Source: Halopseudomonas sp002296055
GTDB taxonomy: Bacteria > Pseudomonadota > Gammaproteobacteria > Pseudomonadales > Pseudomonadaceae
Strand: one strand, 5' to 3'
Assembly (NCBI RefSeq): GCF_050876985.1
Contig: NZ_JBPAPP010000002.1
Length of the DNA stretch: 64,000 nt
Shown here: positions 8,308 to 16,517 of the stretch, one piece after another
How the letters are laid out: every line of letters starts with the position of its first letter
Position numbering within the stretch: position 1 is the first letter of the stretch
Notes under the pieces: model-generated
What the model was told of the DNA's origin: nothing
Databases searched by the model: none
Seen by the model: only the letters and a program-made list of their open reading frames with translations
Position numbers and translations under genes: made by a program

Positions 8308-10677
8308 TTACTTGCCATTCTCGGCAAGGAAGAACCAGGTGTCCATCACCGAGTCGGGATTGAGTGATACGCTTTCAATACCCTGCTCCATCAGCCAACG
8401 CGCCAGATCCGGATGGTCAGATGGGCCCTGACCGCAGATGCCAATGTACTTGTCAGCCGCGCGGCAAGCCGAAATCGCATTGCTCAGCAACTTCTTGACG
8501 GCAGCGTTACGCTCATCGAACAGATGCGCGATGATACCGGAGTCACGGTCCAGGCCCAGGGTCAGCTGAGTCAGGTCGTTGGAGCCGATAGAGAAACCGT
8601 CAAAGTGCTCCAGGAACTCTTCAGCCAGCAGAGCGTTGGCCGGCAACTCGCACATCATGATCAGACGCAGGCCGTTTTCACCGCGCTTCAGACCGTTTTC
8701 ACCCAGCAGCTCAACAACCTGCTTGGCTTCGCCGACAGTCCGCACGAAGGGAATCATGATTTCGACGTTGGTCAGACCCATTTCGTCGCGCACGCGCTTC
8801 ATGGCGCGGCATTCCAGCTCGAAGCAGTCGCGGAATGAATCGCTGATGTAGCGCGAGGCGCCGCGGAAGCCCAGCATCGGGTTCTCTTCTTCCGGCTCGT
8901 ACAGCTTACCGCCGATCAGGTTGGCGTACTCATTGGACTTGAAGTCCGACATGCGCACGATGACCTTCTTCGGCCAGAACGCAGCAGCCAGGGTGCTGAT
9001 ACCCTCAACCAGCTTGTCGACGTAGAAGTCGACCGGGGCGCTGTAGCCAGCGATCCGCTTCTGCACGTTTTCCTTGACGTCCGGCGGCAGGCTGTCGAAG
9101 TTCAGCAGCGCTTTGGGGTGCACGCCGATCATACGGTTGATGATGAACTCCAGGCGCGCCAGGCCAACACCTTCATTGGGCAGGTTGGCAAAGTCGAATG
9201 CACGGTCCGGGTTGCCCACGTTCATCATAATCTTGAACGGCAGCTCCGGCATGGCGTCAACGCTGTTGGTCTTGACATCGAAAGACAGCTGACCGGAGTA
9301 AATCAGGCCGGTATCACCTTCGGCACAGGACACAGTCACTTCCTGACCATCCTTCAGCTCGCTGGTGGCGTTGCCGCAGCCAACGACGGCCGGAATGCCC
9401 AGCTCGCGGGCAATAATCGCCGCGTGGCAGGTACGGCCGCCACGGTTGGTGACGATGGCGCTGGCGCGCTTCATCACCGGTTCCCAGTCAGGATCGGTCA
9501 TGTCGGAGACCAGAACATCACCCGGCTGCACCTTGTCCATCTCGCTAACATCGTTGACGATCCGCACAGGACCGGCACCAATGCGTTGGCCGATAGCGCG
9601 GCCTTCTACCAGCACAGTGCCCTTCTCTTTCAGCAGGTAACGCTCCATGACGTTGGCGCTGCTGCGGCTCTTCACGGTTTCAGGGCGGGCCTGCACGATG
9701 TAAAGCTTGCCGTCATCACCATCTTTGGCCCACTCGATGTCCATCGGACGACCGTAGTGCTGCTCGATGATCACCGCCTGCTTGGCCAGGTTGACCACTT
9801 CTTCCTCGCTCAGGCAGAAGCGGCTGCGCTCAGCCAGATCCACGTCTACGGTCTTGACCGAACGGCCCGCCTTGGCTTCATCGCCATAGACCATCTTGAT
9901 GGCCTTGCTGCCCAGGTTGCGGCGCAGTACCGACGGACGGCCAGCAGCCAGAGTGGGCTTGTGTACATAGAACTCGTCAGGGTTGACCGCACCTTGCACA
10001 ACGGTTTCGCCCAGGCCGTAGGCGCCGGTAATGAAGACCACGTCGCGGAAGCCGGATTCGGTGTCCAGGGTAAACATCACACCGGCGGTACCGGTTTCAG
10101 AGCGGACCATGCGCTGAACGCCGGCAGACAAGGCAACCAGCTTGTGGTCAAAGCCCTGGTGCACGCGGTAGGCAATGGCGCGGTCGTTGAACAGAGAGGC
10201 GAACACTTCCTTGGCGGCATAGATGACGTTGTCAACGCCGCGAATGTTAAGAAAGGTTTCTTGCTGACCAGCGAAGGATGCATCGGGCAGGTCTTCGGCG
10301 GTAGCAGAGGAACGCACGGCGACAGCCAGGTTGGGGTTGCCCTCGGAGAGTGTGTCAAAGGCCTCGCGAATAGCCTTGTCCAGCGCCGGCGGGAACTCCG
10401 CATCCATGACCCATTGGCGAATCTGGGCGCCGGTCTGGGCCAGCGCGTTGACGTCGTCGACGTCGAGTGCATCCAACGCAGCGTTAATGCGGTCGTTCAG
10501 ACCACTTTGCTCGAGAAATTCCCGATAGGCCTGTGCAGTGGTTGCAAAGCCACCGGGAACCGATACGCCGGCGTTGGCCAGGTTGCTGATCATTTCGCCG
10601 AGCGAGGCGTTTTTGCCACCTACGCGTTCAACGTCATCAACACCCAGCTGCTCGAAGGACACTACGTACTCTAACAA
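8308..10677 (-). CDS. ppsA: Phosphoenolpyruvate synthase
   Basis: Converts pyruvate and ATP to PEP, AMP and phosphate; the gluconeogenic entry used with the glyoxylate shunt. Order of domains: ATP-grasp/pyruvate-binding N-terminal half (RSSATAEDLPDASFAGQQET), phosphohistidine swivel domain (GGRTCHAAI, His near residue 417), PEP-utilising TIM barrel ending with GICGQGPSDHPD. I place the start at TTG 10677 (MLEYVVS), six bases after GGAGAG; the ORF could extend to TTG 10698 but that has no ribosome site. Result: 789 residues, close to the family norm of about 791. Divergent from its regulator ppsR. Confidence 0.96.
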   Translation of the reverse strand: MLEYVVSFEQLGVDDVERVGGKNASLGEMISNLANAGVSVPGGFATTAQAYREFLEQSGLNDRINAALDALDVDDVNALAQTGAQIRQWVMDAEFPPALDKAIREAFDTLSEGNPNLAVAVRSSATAEDLPDASFAGQQETFLNIRGVDNVIYAAKEVFASLFNDRAIAYRVHQGFDHKLVALSAGVQRMVRSETGTAGVMFTLDTESGFRDVVFITGAYGLGETVVQGAVNPDEFYVHKPTLAAGRPSVLRRNLGSKAIKMVYGDEAKAGRSVKTVDVDLAERSRFCLSEEEVVNLAKQAVIIEQHYGRPMDIEWAKDGDDGKLYIVQARPETVKSRSSANVMERYLLKEKGTVLVEGRAIGQRIGAGPVRIVNDVSEMDKVQPGDVLVSDMTDPDWEPVMKRASAIVTNRGGRTCHAAIIARELGIPAVVGCGNATSELKDGQEVTVSCAEGDTGLIYSGQLSFDVKTNSVDAMPELPFKIMMNVGNPDRAFDFANLPNEGVGLARLEFIINRMIGVHPKALLNFDSLPPDVKENVQKRIAGYSAPVDFYVDKLVEGISTLAAAFWPKKVIVRMSDFKSNEYANLIGGKLYEPEEENPMLGFRGASRYISDSFRDCFELECRAMKRVRDEMGLTNVEIMIPFVRTVGEAKQVVELLGENGLKRGENGLRLIMMCELPANALLAEEFLEHFDGFSIGSNDLTQLTLGLDRDSGIIAHLFDERNAAVKKLLSNAISACRAADKYIGICGQGPSDHPDLARWLMEQGIESVSLNPDSVMDTWFFLAENGK

Positions 10678-10831
10678 GGTGATCTCTCCGTCAATCAATT
10701 AAAAATTCTGGCGGCAGCGGCATACTGGCCTGCCTGCTGCAAATGCGCCACAATGCCGTTCACCGGGGGACACGCAGGCCGTTGGTCCGGGTTGCCCTGT
10801 CTTTGAGAGACGACATATTAAGGCTTCGTGA

Positions 10832-11650
10832 ATGAAACGCACCGCTTTTTTCATTTCTGATGGTACTGGCATCACCGCCGAGACGCTTGGCCAAAGTCTG
10901 CTGGCACAGTTCGAGAACATCCAGTTCACCAAGCTGCTGCGTCCCTACGTGGACACCGTGGAAAAAGCGCGTGACATGGTACAACAAATCAATGCCGCTG
11001 CCGAGAAAGATGCGGCTCGTCCGATCATTTTTGACACTGTGGTCAATGGCGAGATCAGACAGGAACTGGCGAAATCCCAGGGCTACATGATCGACATCTT
11101 CTCGACCTTTCTGGCGCCACTGGAGCAGGAACTGGGCGACGGGTCGTCCTATTCCGTCGGCAAGACCCACTCTATCCAGCACAATACGCACTACAAGGAC
11201 CGTATTGATGCGGTGCATTACGCCATGGATAACGACGATGGCGCGCGCACTCACCACTACGCCCAGGCAGACATCATCCTCGTGGGTGTTTCACGCTGCG
11301 GCAAGACACCGAGCTGCCTGTACATGGCGCTGCAATACGGTATTCGGGCGGCCAACTACCCGCTGACCGAAGATGACATGGAACGCCTGCAGTTGCCCAA
11401 AGCCCTCAAACAGCACAAACACAAGCTGTTCGGCCTGACCATTGACCCGGATCGCCTGCAGGGCATTCGCAACGAGCGGCGCCCCAATAGCCGCTACTCC
11501 AGCTTTGCCCAGTGCGAGTTCGAGGTGCGCGAAGTGGAAAACCTGTTCCGCAAGGAAAACATTCCATTCATCAACTCAACGCACTTCTCGGTGGAGGAAA
11601 TCTCCGCCAAGATCCTTATGCAGATGGGTATCGAGCGACGCCTTAAATAA
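10832..11650 (+). CDS. ppsR: PEP synthase regulatory protein (PSRP, DUF299)
   Basis: Bifunctional Ser/Thr kinase and pyrophosphorylase that inactivates and reactivates PEP synthase by ADP-dependent phosphorylation of a threonine beside its catalytic histidine. The family P-loop is GVSRCGKTPS at residues 152-161; the N-terminal FFISDGTGITAE is also diagnostic. 272 residues, normal length. Head-to-head with ppsA across a 154-base gap that must hold both promoters. Ends 23 bases from the convergent AraC-type gene. Confidence 0.96.
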   Translation: MKRTAFFISDGTGITAETLGQSLLAQFENIQFTKLLRPYVDTVEKARDMVQQINAAAEKDAARPIIFDTVVNGEIRQELAKSQGYMIDIFSTFLAPLEQELGDGSSYSVGKTHSIQHNTHYKDRIDAVHYAMDNDDGARTHHYAQADIILVGVSRCGKTPSCLYMALQYGIRAANYPLTEDDMERLQLPKALKQHKHKLFGLTIDPDRLQGIRNERRPNSRYSSFAQCEFEVREVENLFRKENIPFINSTHFSVEEISAKILMQMGIERRLK

Positions 11651-11673
11651 GCGCCATAACATATTGATTAGTA

Positions 11674-12714
11674 TTAGCTTTCAAGCCAAACCCGCAGACT
11701 GTCCGGCGACTTGCCGGTCAGTCGCTTCAGCAGCCGTCTGAAGTTGGTCCGATCACTCACGTGCAAGCACGCAGCCACCTGATCGTGGCTATATCCCCGA
11801 CTCTGGTACAACTCCATCGCCAGCTGTGCATGAACGCGGTCCAGCAGTGCCTGAAAGCCGCAGCCATCGCGTTGCAAGCGACGCTTGAACGTCGCCGCGC
11901 TCATGCCGAATGACTCAGCGATGTGCTCCAGACCCGCGCGCCGACCACCCAGCCCGTACAGACAGTCAAACACCGCCTCACCGAGGCTACCGGCAGCCGG
12001 CAGCTCAGCCAGCGCCTGGGCGGCCTGTTGCTCGGCTATGCGGCCGAGGGTTGGCGATGCCGCCGCCGGCCGGCGCGCAAGATAAGCGCGAGGCAAGCGC
12101 ATGCAGGTCAGTGGCGCCTCAAAACGCAGGTTCTCGCCCAAATGGACCCAGTACTGCTCAATATAGCCAGGCTGGGACCAGCTCAATTGATACTCCCAAG
12201 GCAGCCGCTCCGCCAGCAGAGCCCGGCTAAGCGCAGTTACTGCGCTCATCGCCGCCTCATGCACAAAGCGTCGGCTGCGCCCCAAATCAAAGACCTCGAC
12301 CCAATACAGATAAAGGTGATGCGTATCCAGATGCAGACGTGGCGCCAACCCAGGGCTAAGCAACGCTCGAAAGCGCACCAGGTGCTGCAGGGCGTGCAGC
12401 AGCGTGTCAGCGTGCAGCAACAGGTTGCTGGCAACCCCAAAATGGCCGGGCAACAAACGTTGTCCGAGCAAAAAGCTGGCGTCGCGGGTATCGAGCAGCG
12501 TCCGCGCATTGTCCAGTAAGCGCAGATACTGCGCCGTACTCACACAGGCATCAGGCGCCAGCAGGTCTTCGTAAAACAAACCGCTGCCACGCAGCAGGCG
12601 GTGGCTGTCTATGCCGCGTGCCAACGCCAGATCCACCACGCACGCCGGCTGGTGACCGGCGCTAAGGTAGCGGCAGTCCAGACCTAGCCAGTTATCTACT
12701 GTGGCTGTACTCAT
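11674..12714 (-). CDS. AraC family transcriptional regulator (PF12625 type)
   Basis: A 346-residue regulator: N-terminal arabinose-binding-like domain (PF12625 type, residues about 20-215) and a C-terminal AraC helix-turn-helix pair (about 245-340, with HIAESFGMSAATFKRRL and the second helix DRTNFRRLLKRLTGKSP). I use ATG 12714, four bases after the stop of the GGDEF gene, rather than the longer ORF start. These regulators normally sense small hydrophobic or amino-acid-like ligands. The gene is the second of a two-gene unit divergent from the phosphorus locus; control of that locus is possible but not shown. Confidence 0.88.
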   Translation of the reverse strand: MSTATVDNWLGLDCRYLSAGHQPACVVDLALARGIDSHRLLRGSGLFYEDLLAPDACVSTAQYLRLLDNARTLLDTRDASFLLGQRLLPGHFGVASNLLLHADTLLHALQHLVRFRALLSPGLAPRLHLDTHHLYLYWVEVFDLGRSRRFVHEAAMSAVTALSRALLAERLPWEYQLSWSQPGYIEQYWVHLGENLRFEAPLTCMRLPRAYLARRPAAASPTLGRIAEQQAAQALAELPAAGSLGEAVFDCLYGLGGRRAGLEHIAESFGMSAATFKRRLQRDGCGFQALLDRVHAQLAMELYQSRGYSHDQVAACLHVSDRTNFRRLLKRLTGKSPDSLRVWLES

Positions 12715-12718
12715 GGTG

Positions 12719-13636
12719 TCAGGCCCGCTTGAGCTCAAGCGCCTGCTTGGCGCGGGCCATCGCCAGATTGCTGCGCGCCAGCAGCGACTCGGCATCATCC
12801 TGCCGGGCCATCACTGCCACCGTGGTGGCGCGCAACTGAATCCGCTCGCCCTGCAGGCTGCTTTTACACGCCAGATGGGCAATCGACTGAGTTAGCTCCA
12901 GGGCCAAGGTGTGCGCCTGCGCTTCCAGCGTATTGGGCAGCAGCACCGCAAAGCGGTCACCCGCCAACCGGCAGAGCAAGTCATGGCGCCGCAAATTCAT
13001 CATCATCTGCTGACACACCAGCTGCAGCACCCGGTCGCCCTCTGCGTGGCCATAGCGGGCGTTGACCAGGTGAAACTCGTCCAGATCAAGCACCAGCAGC
13101 GACAGCGGCTGCTGGTTTGCCTGGGCTTCAGGCAATGCCGCCGCAAGCTGGCTGCGCAAGTAGTCGGCATCGGCCAGCGGCGTTACCTTGTCAAACTGGC
13201 GATGTTCGCGGAAATGCCGTTCGCGGTTGACCATCTGGGCGTTGATGGCCAGCTGCTCGCGGTGCCAGTGATAGATACCGATCGTCAGCAGCACAAAGCC
13301 CACCGGCATCGGTGCTGATTCCAGCCAATGGTCCCAGACCCAAGCCTCAGGCAAGGCGACAAACTCGTCCAGCGTGTCCATCCAGAGCGAAAGAAACAAA
13401 CACGCCAGCCCAATAAACAGCAGATTGGTCACGCGCCCGGCTGGCCGCCCCTTGAGCATCAGCCCTAGCCATACCAGCACCAGCGCCGCCGAGCCACCCT
13501 CCCCGGCAATGTCTGTCCAAGACCAGCTTGGCATCGTCTTGAGGTCGCCCAGACTGAGATACAGCAGCAGCCCGGCGTTTGCCACCAGTAACAGTCCGGC
13601 CCATTTAAGCCGGTGCAGATAAAACATCGAATTCAT
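12719..13636 (-). CDS. Membrane GGDEF protein with degenerate active site (AGDRF)
   Basis: A 305-residue protein: about five hydrophobic segments over residues 10-125, then a GGDEF domain (about 150-300). The signature is AGDRF instead of GG[DE]EF, with Arg replacing the catalytic Glu, so cyclase activity is unlikely. The allosteric I-site RRHD is kept exactly five residues before it, so the domain may bind c-di-GMP as a sensor. LDLDEFHLVN is intact upstream. Four bases separate it from the AraC gene, so the two are probably co-transcribed. Confidence 0.87.
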   Translation of the reverse strand: MNSMFYLHRLKWAGLLLVANAGLLLYLSLGDLKTMPSWSWTDIAGEGGSAALVLVWLGLMLKGRPAGRVTNLLFIGLACLFLSLWMDTLDEFVALPEAWVWDHWLESAPMPVGFVLLTIGIYHWHREQLAINAQMVNRERHFREHRQFDKVTPLADADYLRSQLAAALPEAQANQQPLSLLVLDLDEFHLVNARYGHAEGDRVLQLVCQQMMMNLRRHDLLCRLAGDRFAVLLPNTLEAQAHTLALELTQSIAHLACKSSLQGERIQLRATTVAVMARQDDAESLLARSNLAMARAKQALELKRA

Positions 13637-13951
13637 GCGCGCCTCGCATCAGCACAGTGGCGCCAGCTGACCAAAACAAGATGACGCTTGTGTTGCAGTG
13701 CCCGGGGTCAAATTGGCTCACGTCACCCCACCTCACAGGGCCAATTAGCCAATCCGTTTCGCTGAATGGCCCGTCACAGAGCGGTTTGCAGCGCGACGGA
13801 CAGGTCAAATCAGCTCAATTTTGCGGCCAACATGCCGCCAACGCCTGCAATTGCGGGCGTTGGCCCGATCACTGTCACAGAAACGCCATCTGCACTGCCT
13901 AAGTTGCCCTCCACATCGGGACACGAGAACCCATTGCCAGGAGAGGAAGCC
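13637..13951. other. Intergenic region between the GGDEF gene and the phosphorus locus
   Basis: 315 bases without a credible gene. It should contain the divergent promoters of the GGDEF-araC pair and of the receptor gene. Visible: CCAATTAGCCAAT-like AT-richer tracts around 13740-13755, two copies of GTCACAGA (13769 and 13874 regions), the second within a possible Pho box, and the ribosome site AGGAGAGGA at 13939-13947. Confidence 0.5.
13872..13889 (+). promoter_or_regulatory. Possible PhoB (Pho) box upstream of receptor gene
   Basis: CTGTCAC-AGAA-ACGCCAT: the first 7-mer equals the Pho-box half site CTGTCAC, the spacer is the expected 4 bases, and the second 7-mer shares only G, C, A, T at positions 3 and 5-7. 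It lies 63 bases before the ATG. Suggestive only, helped by the phosphorus-acquisition context. Confidence 0.3.
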
Positions 13952-16462
13952 ATGTCTGTCCGTCACCCCCGTCGTCACACCCGCTTTGCCATCAGCGCGC
14001 TGACCCTCGCCATCGCTGGTGCAGGGCATGCCAGCGCCGAGACTGCGCCAGAGGTCATCACCATCATCGGGCAGGCCGCCCAAATGGAACAGGCGCTGGA
14101 ACAGCAGCGCTTTTCCAACAGCACCGAGAGCGTGGTACACGCCGACGCCATCGGTCAGTTACCTGACGAAAACGCCGCTGAGGCGCTGCAGCGCGTACCC
14201 GGCATTTCAGTCGAGCGCGATCAAGGTGAAGGCCGCTTTGTGCGGGTGCGTGGCCTGGGCGCCGACCTCAACAGCGTGACCATCAACGGCACACTGGTGC
14301 CGGCACCCGAAAGCGATCGACGCGCGGTAGCGATGGATGTGCTGCCCAGCGAGCTGATTCAATCGCTTGCGGTGGTCAAGACACTGACGCCCGATATGGA
14401 TGCCAACTCGCTGGGCGGCACCATCGAAGTAGAAAGCCTGTCAGGCTTTGACCACGACGGTCTGTTCTACAGCCTGTCAACCGAGGCCAGTTACGACGAA
14501 AACACCGGCGATACCAGCCCCAAGGTATCGGGTGCAGCCAGCAACCGTTTCAGCGTCGGTGACGGCGTGGATAACCTGGCTGTTGCCGCCGCACTCAGCT
14601 GGGAGGACCGCAGTTTCGGCTCGGACAACGTCGAAACCGGTGGCGCCTGGGACTTTGACGACCCGGCCGGTGCTCGCCTGGAGGAACTGGAGGAGCGCCG
14701 TTACGACATCAGCCGCGAGCGCGCCGGCGCCGGATTCAACCTGGATTATCGCCCTGATGACGACACGGAGCTGTACCTGCGAACGCTCTACAGCCGCTTC
14801 AAGGACAGCGAAACCCGCCAGGCTAACGTGGTGGAATTTGCCGACCCGCAGCTACCGGGTGAGCGTGGTGATGCCGAAGCGGCGCGCGAGCTGAAAGACC
14901 GTGAGGAAACCCAGGAGATCAAGAGCCTGGTGCTTGGCGGCGAACGCCGCCTGGGCGACTGGACCGTCGCCGCCCAGTACGGCTACAGCGAGGCAGAAGA
15001 AGATAGCCCGCTGCACACCCCTGGCGCCGCTTTCGAAGGCAACGACGACTTCATCAATGCCGGCTTCGATGACAGCAAGCAACCAAACCTGCGCATTGAT
15101 GATGGCTTCTACGACCCGGCCAACTTCAGCCTGAAAGAAATCGAACGTGAACAGGGGCTGACCACCGACACCGAGCAAAACATCCGGGTTGACCTCACCC
15201 GCGACTGGTTCATGGCCGACCTGCCCTCGCAACTGCAGTTTGGTGCCAAGTTCAGCACGCGCACCAAAGACAACGACCTGGAGGTCTGGGTCTACGAGGA
15301 TCTGGATACTTACGGTTTCAGCGACGCCGAGCTGAGCCTCGATCAATTTGTGGACGGACGCACTAATCTCGGTCCGGCGATTTCCGCCAGTGCACTGGAG
15401 CGACTGATCGCCGGCCTAGATGCGGCCGACTTCTACGACGAGGAACAGTCGCGCATCAACGACTTCGAGATTCAGGAGAACATCAACGCCGCCTACCTGA
15501 TGAATACGGTGGATATCGACGACCTGCGTCTGATCGCCGGCCTGCGCTATGAAGGCACCAAGCTAAAAGCCAAGGGCACTGGCCTGAATCAGGGCGTGTA
15601 TGAAGACGTTAATACACGCAACGACTACCACCACTGGCTGCCGGGCCTGCACGCCATCTATCAGTTGGGCGCCGACAGCCAGCTGCGCGCCAGCTGGACC
15701 AATAGCGTCGTGCGGCCGACCTTCGGCCAGCTATTCCCGGGCTTTGTGCTGGATGGCGACGAGGCCGAGTTCGGCAACCCGAATCTCAAGCCGCTTGAGT
15801 CCAGCAACCTGGACCTGGGTATCGAACATTACATGGGCCGGGCTGGCGCGGTATCGGCGTTCGTCTTCTACAAGGACATCGAGAACTTCGCCTACGCCGC
15901 CGACCTGGCAGGTACCGGTGAGTACGCCGCCTTTGACGAAGCCATGAGTTACGTCAACGGAGACAGCGCCACTGTCTACGGCCTGGAACTGGCCTACGCC
16001 CAGAAGTTCAGCTGGCTGCCGGCGCCCTGGAATGGCCTGCTGGTAAACGCCAACACCACCATTAGCCGGTCCGATGCGGACATCGAGCAGTACAACGCCG
16101 ACACCGGTGCCATGCAGAGTCGCAGCATCGACCTGCCCGGCCAGTCCGACCTCACCGGCAACCTCACCCTGGGCTGGGAAAACGACCGGTTGAGCCTGCG
16201 GGTATCGGCCAACTACAAATCAGACTACCTGGACGAAGTTGGCGACGTGCTCGACAAGCGCTACGACTACCGCGTGGACGATCAACTGTTCATCGACCTG
16301 TCAGCCAGTTACTTCCTGACCGACAACCTGCAGCTGTTCATGGCCGCCCAGAACATCACCGATGAAAGCTACTACGTCTACACCGGTGAGCGTGACTACA
16401 ACGCGCAGTACGAGGAGTACGGCCCGACCTACAAGGTCGGCCTGACCCTGACCCACTTCTGA
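13952..16462 (+). CDS. TonB-dependent outer-membrane receptor (phytase-linked)
   Basis: An 836-residue receptor. Signal peptide to residue 29 (GHASA), a plausible TonB box EVITII at 34-39, a plug domain (IGQLPDENAAEALQRVPGI, then VRVRGLGADLNSV), and a 22-strand-type barrel ending with a C-terminal aromatic residue (LTLTHF). The plug style is that of the TonB-Xanth-Caul receptor family, which serves polymers and organic compounds rather than only siderophores. Start chosen at ATG 13952 with AGGAGAGGA five bases before, not the longer ORF. Next to a phytase and a private TonB set; the cargo is therefore inferred to be phytate or an inositol phosphate. Confidence 0.92.
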   Translation: MSVRHPRRHTRFAISALTLAIAGAGHASAETAPEVITIIGQAAQMEQALEQQRFSNSTESVVHADAIGQLPDENAAEALQRVPGISVERDQGEGRFVRVRGLGADLNSVTINGTLVPAPESDRRAVAMDVLPSELIQSLAVVKTLTPDMDANSLGGTIEVESLSGFDHDGLFYSLSTEASYDENTGDTSPKVSGAASNRFSVGDGVDNLAVAAALSWEDRSFGSDNVETGGAWDFDDPAGARLEELEERRYDISRERAGAGFNLDYRPDDDTELYLRTLYSRFKDSETRQANVVEFADPQLPGERGDAEAARELKDREETQEIKSLVLGGERRLGDWTVAAQYGYSEAEEDSPLHTPGAAFEGNDDFINAGFDDSKQPNLRIDDGFYDPANFSLKEIEREQGLTTDTEQNIRVDLTRDWFMADLPSQLQFGAKFSTRTKDNDLEVWVYEDLDTYGFSDAELSLDQFVDGRTNLGPAISASALERLIAGLDAADFYDEEQSRINDFEIQENINAAYLMNTVDIDDLRLIAGLRYEGTKLKAKGTGLNQGVYEDVNTRNDYHHWLPGLHAIYQLGADSQLRASWTNSVVRPTFGQLFPGFVLDGDEAEFGNPNLKPLESSNLDLGIEHYMGRAGAVSAFVFYKDIENFAYAADLAGTGEYAAFDEAMSYVNGDSATVYGLELAYAQKFSWLPAPWNGLLVNANTTISRSDADIEQYNADTGAMQSRSIDLPGQSDLTGNLTLGWENDRLSLRVSANYKSDYLDEVGDVLDKRYDYRVDDQLFIDLSASYFLTDNLQLFMAAQNITDESYYVYTGERDYNAQYEEYGPTYKVGLTLTHF

Positions 16463-16468
16463 GCGACT

Positions 16469-16491
16469 GCGGCGGGCCCGACGCCCGCCGC
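16469..16491 (+). terminator. GC-rich hairpin between receptor and phytase genes
   Basis: A perfect 9-bp stem GCGGCGGGC/GCCCGCCGC with loop CCGAC, followed by CACCTGCCTTTT. The U-run is short, so this could be a leaky terminator or attenuator lowering phytase expression relative to the receptor. Confidence 0.5.
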
Positions 16492-16517
16492 CACCTGCCT
16501 TTTCAGCGAGAATCAAC

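Noticed and set aside
9118..10674. Long plus-strand ORF (518 codons) over ppsA
   Set aside because: Shadow of ppsA, which has all PEP synthase motifs. The opposite reading has no ribosome site and no recognisable domains.
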